Positions 12,504-22,883 of a DNA stretch of 64,000 bases are shown here, in pieces (positions within the stretch are counted from its first letter, which is position 1; every line of letters starts with the position of its first letter). Source of the stretch: Thelephora terrestris (taxonomy: Eukaryota > Basidiomycota > Agaricomycetes > Thelephorales > Thelephoraceae); the NCBI GenBank assembly GCA_015956445.1, contig WIUZ02000002.1:1612001-1676000 (forward strand). Direction: 5' to 3'. The position numbers were made by a program, and so were the translations under genes. The notes below the pieces were generated by a model, which worked only from the letters and a program-made list of their open reading frames with translations, was not told the origin of the DNA and did not search any database.

Positions 12504-13193
12504 TAGACTAGGATAGCACCGTATATAGCTTGTTGTGGATTCGCTGGGAATAGTACGCGCGTGTGTGTGTTTTGAATGATTGGTGTGAAGGATAAGGAGT
12601 GTGAAGCATTCAAACATAAGAAAGGGTAAGAAGAGTTCGAGAGGGAGTGGGTTATAAAAAGTTTAAAAATACCATGTTCCTGACAAGAACCTACCTGGCT
12701 CTCCCCCTCCCGAACGAGCGACCACAACAGCGTGGTGGAAGCGGTGGCACGACGGACGGCCCGAGGAACGGTTGCACCGTGCTCCAACAGGTCCTGATCG
12801 TAGATCCCCCTCTGCAGGGTGTACCAGAGCTCCTTCTTGATCGGATGCTCCAACTCCCCGAACCTACCTCGCATCTGGAAGATCACCTTCTCGGCGATCA
12901 TCGACCGGACCCAGAGCTCATCGTCCCAGGTCAACCCCATCAAATGAGGGATTGTCTCCCTGAGACGTTCGGCGTCCACCTTCTTGACGACCTCCAAGAT
13001 CTATTGGAACAGAGTTAGAAGTAACACCAAAGTTATTTCTAGCTCCACCCCACCTGGTCATCGGTGGTGTAGGGAACCCCCGCCTCACTGGCGTAGGTCT
13101 TGCGGTTGGCGGCACGGTGGTCGATACGGGAGATGGTGGAGATACTGTTGGCAACTTGGTAGGTGTGGTTGTTTGGGAAAGACATGTTGGTAA

Positions 13194-14069
13194 CACTGGG
13201 GGCAAGGGGTGGTGTTCCGGTCCAGAACATTGCAAGTTCATTGTAAGGAAATGGACGATGTACCAGGCAAAAACCGACCCAGAACATCGCAAACACATTC
13301 TGAATTTTCCAGGCCAGTTTCCTTGCAGTGTTCCGGCACAGAAAATGGTCAGTACATTCACAGTGTTCTGGTGATGGTCCCATTAGGTAATCCATGGGTA
13401 CATTCAGAATTTTCCCAAAGAATGTAACCTCGACGTTGCCAATCAGCACATTTACAATGTTCCTGGTCAGGAAAATTCAAAATGCGCCCAAACAGTGTTT
13501 TTGCAGTGTTCTGGGTTGGTAAATTCAGAATGTACTGGTGCCATCGACTGCGATGTACTGAGTTCAGCAAACATCAGGAACACTGCAGGAACACTGCAAG
13601 GAAACTGGAAAAACCAGGAACATTTTGAATGAACTTGTGATGTTCCTGGTTTTTCCAGTTTCCTTGCAGTGTTCCTGCAGTGTTCCTGATGTTTGCTGAA
13701 CTCAGTACATCGCAGTCGATGGCACCAGTACATTCTGAATTTACCAACCCAGAACACTGCAAAAACACTGTTTGGGCGCATTTTGAATTTTCCTGACCAG
13801 GAACATTGTAAATGTGCTGATTGGCAACGTCGAGGTTACATTCTTTGGGAAAATTCTGAATGTACCCATGGATTACCTAATGGGACCATCACCAGAACAC
13901 TGTGAATGTACTGACCATTTTCTGTGCCGGAACACTGCAAGGAAACTGGCCTGGAAAATTCAGAATGTGTTTGCGATGTTCTGGGTCGGTTTTTGCCTGG
14001 TACATCGTCCATTTCCTTACAATGAACTTGCAATGTTCTGGACCGGAACACCACCCCTTGCCCCCAGTG
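13194..14069. mobile_element. Palindromic CACTA-type MITE 2 (near-perfect 876-bp palindrome)
   Basis: The ends are CACTGGGGGCAAGGGGT and its complement, with the 3-bp duplication TAA (13191-13193 and 14070-14072). The uninterrupted site is seen in B copy 3 near 21262-21266. The arms are 438 bp each around a centre at about 13631. Mirrored open frames of identical sequence (13358-13570 minus and 13693-13905 plus) show that the arms match without length change. It shares its terminal 17 bp with MITE 1 but not its interior. Such arm identity implies recent insertion or arm conversion. It is non-coding. Confidence 0.9.
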
Positions 14070-15461
14070 TAAGATGATGGGGAAGTTGCTGGTGTTGCTG
14101 ATCAAGGATGGCTCCAAGAAGACGTCCTTCTTATAGCCTAGATCGGTGATCCTTCACATGACCTACCTCGACGAACCTCATTGGTCCGGGTCACATCAAC
14201 TTCCGCCCCTGTACCATCATCGTTGGCTTACTACATCAAGCTGACACCTCGGCCCGCGGGACGGCCTTGGAAGAACTTCGTTCCGGAACGCCTAGAACAC
14301 GCGCGCACTAAAAATAGGTCTCAAGACCCTGATGACCCCTTTATGACATCACGAACCCCTTTTACGACCCCTCATGACTTTACGATTACGATCAACCCTG
14401 GACCCGGATCACACACGTGGACAGTCACATCACAGTCTCCTAACCGGAGGAAGGAATCGCCGTTATTCAGAAGGAGTGCCTTAGACACCTTCTGGTTAGC
14501 CAAGCGAATGTGGAAGTAGCCGTTAGCGTGAAACACCGGCGAATCTGTAATCCCTCATGTCCCATGAGTCTAGGCCTGCGCTCCTCATGTTCGGATGGAC
14601 GTTGAGGTTGCCACTAGTCCGTGATGCTGTTACCGCCTACAGACAACAAGGGATGCTGTATGGTCTCTATCTTTGGCCTCTCCAAAGGAAGCATCCAAGA
14701 AGATTCTCACCTGACCCTTGGGTGTGATCCCCAGGTACGAACTTTCATGACCCCATGCCCCTTTTTCTTTTAGGACTAGTGTTATCTTTACCCCTATGTT
14801 TCATGCGGACATTCATTATCTTTTATGCAATCCTTCACACGCTAGTAAGGCCCTTTGTCCTTTATTCTCCCACGCGTCATATTTGTTCACTTCCCTTACT
14901 TAGCGTTCTCACACTCCTTATCTCCCTTTGTTCGGACTTGATAAGGGTATATTAGGGTATTGACGTCATGGCCACTCCTTTAGTATAAGTAGCAATTGTG
15001 GCTGTATCGTAGTACCTTAGTTTTGTTACCTCAGGAAATCCTCTGCCCTTCTCGGCCCAGTTGCAGTTAAGGACAAGTCAGAGTTTCTTGTTTGATCCAA
15101 GACATCCCCATCTGCTCTCCCTCCCGCTCTGCGCGTCAACTGCGCCTCGTAACTATAGAACCCCAGCGTTCATATTAGAACACCTCGAGCGTCCAGTCGA
15201 TCACTTGGTGGAGTCATCAAATCCTGTTGTAGAGATAAACCCTTGCGTGTTAAACCGAACGAAGTACGGTTTAGGTTGGGTTTCTCTTTAGGATTTCGAC
15301 CTGACTTGTAGTGACCTCAGACAACCTACCGGAAGAATAGAGACGTGATCGTTCTCTCACAAGCTAGTTGGACTAGTGAGTACTCTGCGGAGTCGGCTCA
15401 GTGCACTGGTAGTCGTTGGGGTAGAGTGGCCCTGACACTCTTCTCCCTTCTGCCTGAACAA

Positions 15462-18377
15462 TGTCAGCGTGCTGAATTTTATTCCCTTTTTGAACCATTT
15501 TTACACCCAACTTTCGCCCCCTTTCCTTACCTATACCCCTTTCCTATCTTATCATTTTCCTTATCACGACTCACATGTCCACCAAAAGGCAGAACGCAGA
15601 TGATATTACAGCGGGCGAACCCGTAAAGAAGACACAAGACGAATGGCCAACGGAGTTGAATCCGCACCAACCCTATGGACATAGACTAACGCGCACCGAC
15701 TCTATCGTCAAGACCTGGTTTGCCAGTACTCCTCAGCACTGGCAATCTCCTCCTCCGTCCCCTCCGAGGCACTCTCAACGACTTCCTCGTCTACCATCTC
15801 GACGACCCGAGCTTCCTCCAGACGATGAGCGACGGCCAGCTGAACTTCGGCGCGCAGGCGGTTCCTCGCTGAATCGACCATAGTCTGATCCAGAGTCCTC
15901 TGGACTGACCAGCCCTCCACTCTCTCGGTCAGTTGAGCCACCAGGCGAACGGCCTCCACTGCACGCTGGACCGACAAGAGCGTAAGGTCGGTTAAGCCGT
16001 TCACGTCGACGGACTCCACCGGAATCAGCTTGCCGCGATCCACGCGACACTGTAGCATCGTCGCATCGGAATAGGACGGTGGACTCAATGTCTCCACCCT
16101 GGCGGACAGCGTCTGGATTACTGGGACGCATGCGGTGGGCTGGACGAAGTGCCCCACAATAAGGAACCCATCGACGAGCACAGATAGAACGTTGCCCACG
16201 CACCGGTGAGATCGACGGCGGCGGAACCGGAATGGCCACCTCGTTCTCCCCCGCATACTCCAGCTCTGGAGAACTACTGACCGGGTTAACGGCCGTCTCC
16301 TCGGACGTCTCCCGAACGACCTCCTCCCCGCCATCAGTGTGCGCAGGCGTGCGGTACGACCCATCGGACGCTAAGAAGGATGTCAGTAGACAAGTCAAAT
16401 ATGTCAACCGGCATCCCGACCTATTGGGGAAGCCATCCGATCCGGAATCGACTCGTCTCCGGACTCATCCCGAACCGCAGCTACCGAACGCGTACGGCAG
16501 TGACAGAGTCGCTCGCTCATCGACTCGACCTGAGCGCCCAGCAACGGCAAGGCGTCATCCAACGTATCAACCTAGAAGTGGTATGAGCTCTCTTGGTTAA
16601 AGACCAGGAGAAGTCGCACCGACCTTGGTGTCGAGCTCATTTAAAGCCCTTCGATGACGGTTGAGCCGTCGGTCGACCTCGATTAGATCCCGCTGAATGG
16701 TATCGTCCCATTCCTTCAAGGATTCCACCAATCGATTGTGTTCCTCCCGCATTGCCAGCATCTCGCTCTCGAACGTCACGCGGAGCGTATCGTTCATTAG
16801 GAGCAGCGTCTTCTTCATGTCCAACGCCTCCGAGTACATCCTACGAGCGTCGTCCTTCGCTTCCTTCACCTCGCGCTTCAGCCGCTCATTCTATAAGTCC
16901 ATCAGTGGTATCCCACAAGCGGGATGCACAGATCGACTCACTGCTTTCTGTTCCGTCCTCAGAAGGAACCAAAGGCGGTGACCAACGGCAGCCGTGTAGT
17001 GTTGGGAGCGAGTCGCTCCAGGCCACCTTCCTTCCCTGTTCCCTAAGTCGTAAATCCCCATTCGCAGAAGACCCCACAGCGCTGACGCCACTGGAGTCTC
17101 ATACGGCATGCGCAACTCTGTGTTGAACGTTACCCCGCGCATCGACTCCTGCAGCTTGTGGTCGATCAGGTTGTGGTACCACAGCTCGTCGTCCGTAGTC
17201 AGGTAGCTGGGAGGCTTAGCAATCGTCGCCTCCAGTTGCCGAGCATCCACCTTGTCGGCCGCTGCGAAGATCTACAGATGCGATGTCAGTTGTTGCCAGC
17301 AAACGGCGACACGTGACGTCGCACCTCGCGATAACTTGGGTACGCAACATTGGCGTTGGGCAGGAAGTAACTCTTGTTCTGTACGGACCGAGGATCCGCG
17401 GACTCGATGGTAGCAGTGCTGTTCTCAGCACGGAAGACACGGTCGGAGATCATGGGCATGATGAGTAGTTGGTTGGTGGAAGTGTTGGTTTGGAAGAAGG
17501 GAGTTTGATGGATCCAACGGCCGGTTTGCGCTACGCTTTATCCGACCATCGATAACGCTCGCGCCCTATTCGCCATTGGATCGGTCCATCGTTTCACCGG
17601 TCCAGACTCCCCATACAATTCGCCCTCGACATTCAAACCCCACTCGGTCTTTTGTTGTCCCGATCGGACGAGCTGACGCATCGTCCTCTCATTGGTTCGT
17701 CCTCACATGTGATATTGTCCTTTATCATTCCTTTCCCACACGACGTCATGACCCCTTTCTTATTCTCTCACGAACCCTGACCCATTAGTCATTCCCTTAT
17801 CATCTCTATTCTATAACCCGGGCCGCTTACTGTTCTCGCTTACTCTCGGCCCTTCTCTACTCCGAGTTATTATTAGATAGGGTTATCTATGTCCCGGCCA
17901 CTCTTCTATATAAGTACCAGTAGAGTAGTTGAGGACTCCCCATCTTTGATATCTCGGGAAGTCCTCTTCTCCTTGCAGCATCGGTGTATTTGCTGTAGGC
18001 CACTGAAGAGCTTATCGAGTAACTCTCTGAACACGTTCGCTCTCCTCTCTCTCTCAGCCTTGTGTCAAGAATCGGCGAACGCGCTTACGAAAAGGAGTTC
18101 CTCGCCGCTCTCTTGATCAAGCACCAGTTTGAGGCGCCATCCTCAGGCTCTTGTATCTGCCCTCAGAAGACGATAGGGATTTACCTGATAGAGGCTCGGC
18201 ACTCCTGCTGTGAATTCGGACAACCTACCGGAGAACGCTCGTCCATCGCGTTTGGACCACGAAGACTTTGGGTGGATATAGGGAAGTCGTTCCCCCTTTG
18301 CCCCATTGTTTCTTGTTGGTTGGAGTTGCGACTCACCAACAGCACTGGTACCTGAAGGGCGAAGAGTGGCCCTGACA
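15462..18377 (-). mobile_element. LTR-like element, family C (solo, gene-bearing)
   Basis: A 2916-bp unit starting TGTCAGC and ending GAGTGGCCCTGACA, with the 5-bp duplication AACAA on both sides (15457-15461 and 18378-18382). Parts: a minus-strand gene (15708-17459) homologous to that of family B, CCAAT behind that gene near 17575, and a plus-strand TATATAAG at 17907-17914, 470 bp before the right end. The right-end region shares the block CGGACAACCTACCGGA (18218-18233) and the last 14 bp with family B, so B and C are related but well diverged. No reverse transcriptase or integrase. It looks whole. It lies only 24 bp to the right of B copy 1. Confidence 0.85.
15708..17459 (-). CDS. Coiled-coil protein gene carried by element C
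   Basis: Minus-strand coding pieces lie at about 17322-17459, 16960-17270, 16620-16880 and 15708-16540. The second piece has TTDDELW, MRG and GIYD at the spacing seen in the B gene. The third has REVKEAK and a long heptad-like helix, also as in B. The N-terminal piece shares a Lys-Ser-Tyr (KSY) at the same place. The C-terminal piece is long, Pro/Ser/Glu-rich and different from B. The two families therefore carry the same gene, diverged but with the same exon layout. No catalytic motif is visible and no function can be assigned; structural, DNA-binding or silencing-related roles are guesses. The ATG at 17459 is the first in frame. Confidence 0.55.
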
Positions 18378-19091
18378 AACAACCTGATCATCGAAAACCT
18401 CCAGCTCCTCGCTCTGACATCGATTCCAATAGCCCCATAGTTCCAATAGCCCCCTAGCCCATCGTCATTGTCTAGCAGGAGTTTGCTAGTACAGAGTTCT
18501 CCCCTCTCGTCCCGACAATGTCGCGACCTACCGTGGTTCCCTCTCCTCTGTCTAGCTTCTCTCCCCTTCCTGGCCTCTGCACAACCGGTGACCCCTCACC
18601 CCCACTTCTGCTATTCTGGTTGTGTCCCGACTCCACCCAGATAGTAGCAGTTCAACGTGTGTGGTCAAACTGCCAATCGCGAAGATGCAGAAGGTGCAGT
18701 GACCCCCCGAGACCATGCCCTCTCTGGAACACGGTCTACTGTTGACCCACTTTAGCCCAGGATCAAGTTGTTAGACATGCTGTGTAGTATCTTATTAAAT
18801 AAATAGATCACTGCTTATCTCCATTGTGCAATCCATCAAGGCAAAAACCCTGGTGCCAAAGGTCAAGCCAGGAGGAAAAAAAATAATCGTAATTCTATGT
18901 ACTTCCATGTGCTTCCAAAGCTTCAACGTGCTTCTAAGCACTCCGAAAGGACCTTTGGCTCATCCAACCACCTCAATAAAACTTAGGATACGTCCACATG
19001 CTTGGGACCGACTGTCAATATCGGAGGCACTCCAAAGCGCTCCTACGAACCCCTTTTGTTCCAGCTAATTTTGCATTTCCCAAGCGCTTCC
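18378..19091. other. Older locus between element C and A copy 2
   Basis: It starts with the AACAA target duplication of C and ends with the CTTCC duplication of A copy 2 (19087-19091). A short open frame starts at 18518 (about 75 codons, Pro/Ser/Cys-rich) just after a GTCCCGACA string that resembles an LTR end; no matching start was found. From 18900 to 19091 the TCCA/GCTTCCA motif cluster recurs, as at 5360-5520. Confidence 0.35.
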
Positions 19092-19520
19092 TGTGATGAT
19101 TTCACCGTTTACCCCCTTTTATTTCCTTTATTTAACGTCTCATCACCACTAAGTCAGTTGGTGCCCTGCCCTAAACACAGCGGAAAACTGTTTATTATGC
19201 AATATGCCCTATGCTTAACGACTCAAAGTCCAATACGTGGAACGTGCTACTAGTCAAGATACCCCAGAAGACCCGGGGTATAATACGTGAACATGTACCG
19301 GCGGACCTTCATACGAAGATCCCCCCTACCTGTGTCAGGAACATGGTATTTTTAAAAAAAAACTTTTTATAACACACTCTTTCTTCGAACTCTTCTTATC
19401 ATTTCTTATGTTTGAAAGCTTCACACTCCTTATCCTTCACACCAATCATTCAAAACACACACGCGCGTACTATTCCCAGCGAATCCACAACGAGCTATAC
19501 AAAGTGCTATCATCGTCCTG

Positions 19521-21259
19521 TCAGAAATTGACGCTATCTACGGCAGGCCTAAAGGTCATCAACTGTCCATCCCGGAGATCGTAGTGCTGGCCCCTCCTCG
19601 CAAGGACCTCCCCGAACATGGCGTCACCATCTTCGGCACTCAGCTGAACGACTAGTTCAAGTCGATAGGAAGAGATGCCTTCGAGCGGACCGATCAGCCT
19701 CCCAGATGTCACCGAACTGCTGAACACCTGATCCCACATCTCCATCACCGGGTGACTGCTCGACAGCACTATCGACGTAGTCGGCAAGCGACCCTCCGTC
19801 TCCCTCATCGGACCCCTGGGTGGGATCCTGTCTTGCGAGGCGAAGCTGGTGTTGGAGTTGGATCTCGGACTCGACCTGTCGGTAAGGACGGTGGACCCGA
19901 TATCGGAATCCTCGCTCCTCACCTCGACCAGATTTGTTACCATCTGACTCAACTGGTCGAGGGTAAGGATTAGCCGATGCGGTCATACGATGAGCAGGAC
20001 GGCGTCGAGAGTGTTTGCATCGTTGCCCCTTAGTCACCGGACGTACCTCGGCGACCCTCGGAGCATCTTCAGCTCGGTCAACCTCCATGACCTCATCCTC
20101 GATCTTCACCAACTGATGGATCGGCTGCAGGACGCAGCGCCCACAGTTCTCCTTGTCGGAAGCGGCCAAGGTAGAAGCCGGAGCCGGAGTCGGGACGGGA
20201 ACCGAGTTCTCGATCGGAGGCGTCGCATAGGACGACGGGTTAGGAGATGGAAGTACCACCTCGTCGGCGTACTCCAACTCGAAAGGAACCTCGGCAGTCC
20301 CCTCACCAACCAATTTGGGACCCTCTTTGCAGTTACAGGTTTTGTCCTGTAAGGACTCGACCTGCGCTGTCAACACAGCCACCACGTTCTCGAGCTCTTC
20401 CGTCTAGAAGAAGTGTCAGCTTCCCTCATTTCGTCTTCGAGATGAGGAAAGCTACCTTTTCATCCCTCCTGGCCAACGCCCCCTTGATGTTGTTGTCTCG
20501 AACCTTCAACCCGGCGATCAACTCCTGATGGTTGGCGACCATTGCCTCCAACACCTCGTTCGTTCCCTGTTGAAAGGCTGCCAAGGTCTCCTTCATCTGA
20601 AGACCCTCCGCTGATAGACGAAGGACGTCTGCCTTCGCCTCTTTCACCTCCCACTCCAGTCGTTCAACCTAGGCAGTTTGATTAGTCGAGAGTCATACTC
20701 GAATATTCAAACAGAGGACCTACCCGGCTCTCCCCTTCCCGAACGAGCGACCACAAAAGACTAGTGGAAGCGGTGGCATGGCGGACGGCCCGAGGAACGG
20801 TAGCCCCGTGCTCCAACAGGTCCTGATCGTAGATCCCCCTCTGCAGGGTGTACCAGAGCTCCTTCTTGATCGGATGCTCCAGCTCCCCGAACCTACCCCT
20901 CATCTGGAAGGCCACCTTCTCGGCGATAATCGTACGGACCCAGAGCTCGTCGTCCCAGGTCAATCCCATCAAGTGAGGGATCGTCTCCCTGAGACGTTCG
21001 GCGTCCACTTCCATGACGACCTCCAAGATCTAGAAGTCGTTAGTTTGACATCAACGCCGAAAGAACGTGCCTCTACCTAGAGGAAGGCGTTAGTGCAAAC
21101 ACACGAAGCTCTAGGTCTCCCCCATACCTGATCATCAGTGGTATAGGGAGTCCCCGCTGCACAGGCGTAGGTCTTGCGAGCGGCAGCGCGACGGTCAATA
21201 CGGGAGATGGTAGAGATGCCATTGGCGACTTTGTAGGTGTGGTTGTTGGGAAAGGACAT
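19521..21259 (-). CDS. Coiled-coil protein gene carried by element B (reference copy)
   Basis: Minus-strand coding pieces lie at about 21128-21259, 20720-21030, 20455-20670 and 19521-20404, separated by short GT/AG-flanked gaps at the same places as in copies 1 and 2. The second piece has LTWDDELW, MRG and GIYDQDLL. The third is a long helix (REVKEAKADVLRL onward) likely to form a coiled coil. The fourth starts with another short helix, has a CNCKEG cysteine pair and a second cysteine pair (CGRC), then Pro-rich and acidic stretches. Two overlapping frames stay open at the 3' end in all three B copies. The ATG at 21259 follows a CCAAT/CACGTG/TATAAG promoter. Homologous to the gene of family C. 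No known domain; the product is unknown. Confidence 0.6.
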
Positions 21260-21326
21260 GTTTTGGTAAGATGATGGGGAAGTTGCTGGCGTTGCTGATC
21301 AAGGATGGCTCCAAGAAGACGTCCTT

Positions 21327-21381
21327 CTTATAGCCTAGATTGGTGATCCTTCACGTGACCTCCCTCGACGAACCTCATTGG
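21327..21381 (-). promoter_or_regulatory. Promoter of the element B carried gene
   Basis: On the minus strand: CCAAT (21377-21381), CACGTG (21352-21357) and TATAAG (21327-21332), with the ATG 68 bp further on at 21259. The same three boxes at the same spacing occur in B copy 2 (9685-9739). Confidence 0.6.
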
Positions 21382-22204
21382 TCCGGGTCACATCAACTTC
21401 CGCCCCTGTACCATCATCGTCGGCTTACTACATCAAGCTGACACCTCGGCCCGCGGGACGGCCTTGGAAGAACTTCGTTCCGGAACGCCTAGAATGCGTG
21501 CGCACTAAAAATAGGTCTCAAGACCCTGATGACCCTTTTATGACATCACGAACCCCTTTACGACCCCTCATGACTTTACGATTACGATCAACCCTGGACC
21601 CTGGAACACACACGTGGGGACGGGGTATCAACATTTGGACACTGTGCTTCTAATCGGATAGTAACCCTATCTGATCTGGTTGTGCTTTGGAAGCAGAGTA
21701 GGCCCGAGCCGAGAACGGCGGCCGAAGAATATAATCCCTGGTGCCACTTAGGAAGAACGATATTCCCAGGTGCTATGCCTAATCAAGACTGGGTCTGATC
21801 AAGCGATTACGGTTGCAACTCCCAGGTTACTGCCTGTCCATTGGTATCATACCACCTACCAACAACAAGGGATGTGTAGAGTTACTCGATATCTCTGGCC
21901 AATCGCAGAAGCCACGAGACGGGCTCACCTGACCCTTGGGTGTGGTCTAGATTCAGGTACGAACTTTCATGACCCATGCCCCTTTTTCTTTTAGGACTAG
22001 TGTTATCTTTACCCCTATGTTACATGCGGACATTCGTTATCTTTTATGCAATCCTTCACACGCTAGTAAGGCCCTTTGTCCTTTATTCTCCCACGCGTCA
22101 CCTTTGTTTGCTTCCCTTACTTAGCGTTCTCACACTCCTTATCTCCCTTTGTTCGGACTTGATAAGGGTATATTAGGGTATTGACGTCATGGCCACTCCT
22201 TTAG

Positions 22205-22210
22205 TATAAG
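22205..22210 (+). promoter_or_regulatory. Rightward TATA box of element B (LTR-type promoter)
   Basis: TATAAG lies 452 bp before the right end and points out of the element, opposite to the carried gene. Equivalent boxes occur in B copy 1 (14984), A copy 1 (2269) and C (17907). Position and direction fit a U3 promoter of an LTR. Confidence 0.55.
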
Positions 22211-22883
22211 TAGCAACTGTGGCTGTATCGTAGTACCTTAGTTTTGTTACCTCAGGAAATCCTCTGCCCTTCTCAGCCCAGTTGCAGTTAAGGCCAAGTC
22301 AGAGTTTCTTGTTTGATCCAAGACATCCCCATCTGCTCTCCCTCCCGCTCTGCGCGTCAACTGCGCCTCGTAACTATAGAACCTCCGCGTTCATATTAGA
22401 ACACCTCGAGCGTCCAGTCAATCAACTGGTGGAGTCATCAATCCTGTTGTAGGGATAAACCCTTGTGTGTTAAACCGAACGAAGTACGGTTTAGGTTGGG
22501 TTTCTCTGTAGGATTTCGACCTGACTTGCAGTGACCTCGGACAACCTACCGGAAGAATAGAGACGTGAACGTTCTCTCACAAGCTAGTTGGACTAGTGAG
22601 TACTCTGCGGAGTCGGCTCAGTGCACTGGTAGTTGTTGGGGTAGAGTGGCCCTGACAACCTGGCCCTCCGTTGCCCCTGGACGACTAGTAGATATTCAGG
22701 CTACCGACAACAAGGGATGTATTAATAAGTGTCGTGCATTGACCTCTCGCAGAAGTCAACCGGCTTATTAATCTGACCCTTGGATTGGATTTATGAAAAC
22801 CATTATGCTTTACGACTCATGGATCACACGCAAAAAGACAAGAAAGATGATTGATTCCGGAAGCTATCGTACAGAAGATTTAT

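Larger units (their letters stand above)
8434..12685 (+). mobile_element. LTR-like element, family B, copy 2 (inverted, nested in copy 1)
   Basis: A full-length B unit in the opposite orientation to copies 1 and 3. It starts TGTCAGGGCC and ends GTTCCTGACA, with the exact 5-bp duplication AGAAC on each side (8429-8433 and 12686-12690). The target was the carried gene of copy 1. Length is 4252 bp, or about 3.3 kb without the MITE at 10670-11622. On the plus strand its gene promoter shows CCAAT (9685-9689), CACGTG (9709-9714) and TATAAG (9734-9739) ahead of the ATG at 9807. The opposite TATA box lies at 8881-8886 on the minus strand. It looks whole apart from the MITE. Confidence 0.88.
7237..13185 (-). 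pseudogene. Carried gene of B copy 1, split by nested elements
   Basis: The coding pieces match the gene of B copy 3. The C-terminal acidic part and the coiled-coil part lie at 7237-8373, and the N-terminal parts lie at 12720-12997 and 13040-13185. B copy 2 (8434-12685) separates the two halves, and a palindromic MITE sits 8 bp upstream of the ATG at 13185. It is a fossil gene; see the copy 3 entry for what is visible in the protein. Confidence 0.65.
7050..15437 (-). mobile_element. LTR-like element, family B, copy 1 (outer, with nested insertions)
   Basis: The ends TGTCAGG...CCTGACA and the exact 5-bp duplication CTCTT (7045-7049 and 15438-15442) define the unit. It is 8388 bp long, but about 5.1 kb of that is B copy 2 (8434-12685) and a MITE (13194-14069); without them it is about 3.25 kb, matching the 3325 bp of copy 3. 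Parts: gene remnants on the minus strand (7237-8373 and 12691-13185), a CCAAT/TATAAG promoter region for that gene near 14110-14210, and a plus-strand TATAAG at 14984-14989, 454 bp before the right end. No retroelement protein genes are present. It is split by one large insertion but otherwise close in sequence to copies 2 and 3, which suggests recent activity. Confidence 0.85.
19333..22657 (-). mobile_element. LTR-like element, family B, copy 3 (nested in A copy 2)
   Basis: The most complete B copy, 3325 bp, TGTCAGG...CCTGACA, flanked by ACCTG (19328-19332 and 22658-22662). The uninterrupted target CCTACCTGGCCCTCC is present in A copy 1 at 348-362. Parts from left to right: the 3' end of the carried gene, the gene itself (19521-21259, minus), its promoter (21327-21381), a 0.8-kb spacer, a plus-strand TATAAG (22205-22210) and a 0.45-kb right segment. 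No nested insertion and no retroelement protein genes. It looks whole. Confidence 0.9.

Noticed and set aside
13358-13905. A pair of identical 70-codon open frames on opposite strands
   Set aside because: They are mirror images created by the MITE palindrome; no codon pattern or family supports a gene.
18378-18750. A fourth LTR-like unit ending GTCCCGACA at 18517
   Set aside because: No matching left end with the duplication ATGTC was found upstream, so the ends cannot be supported.
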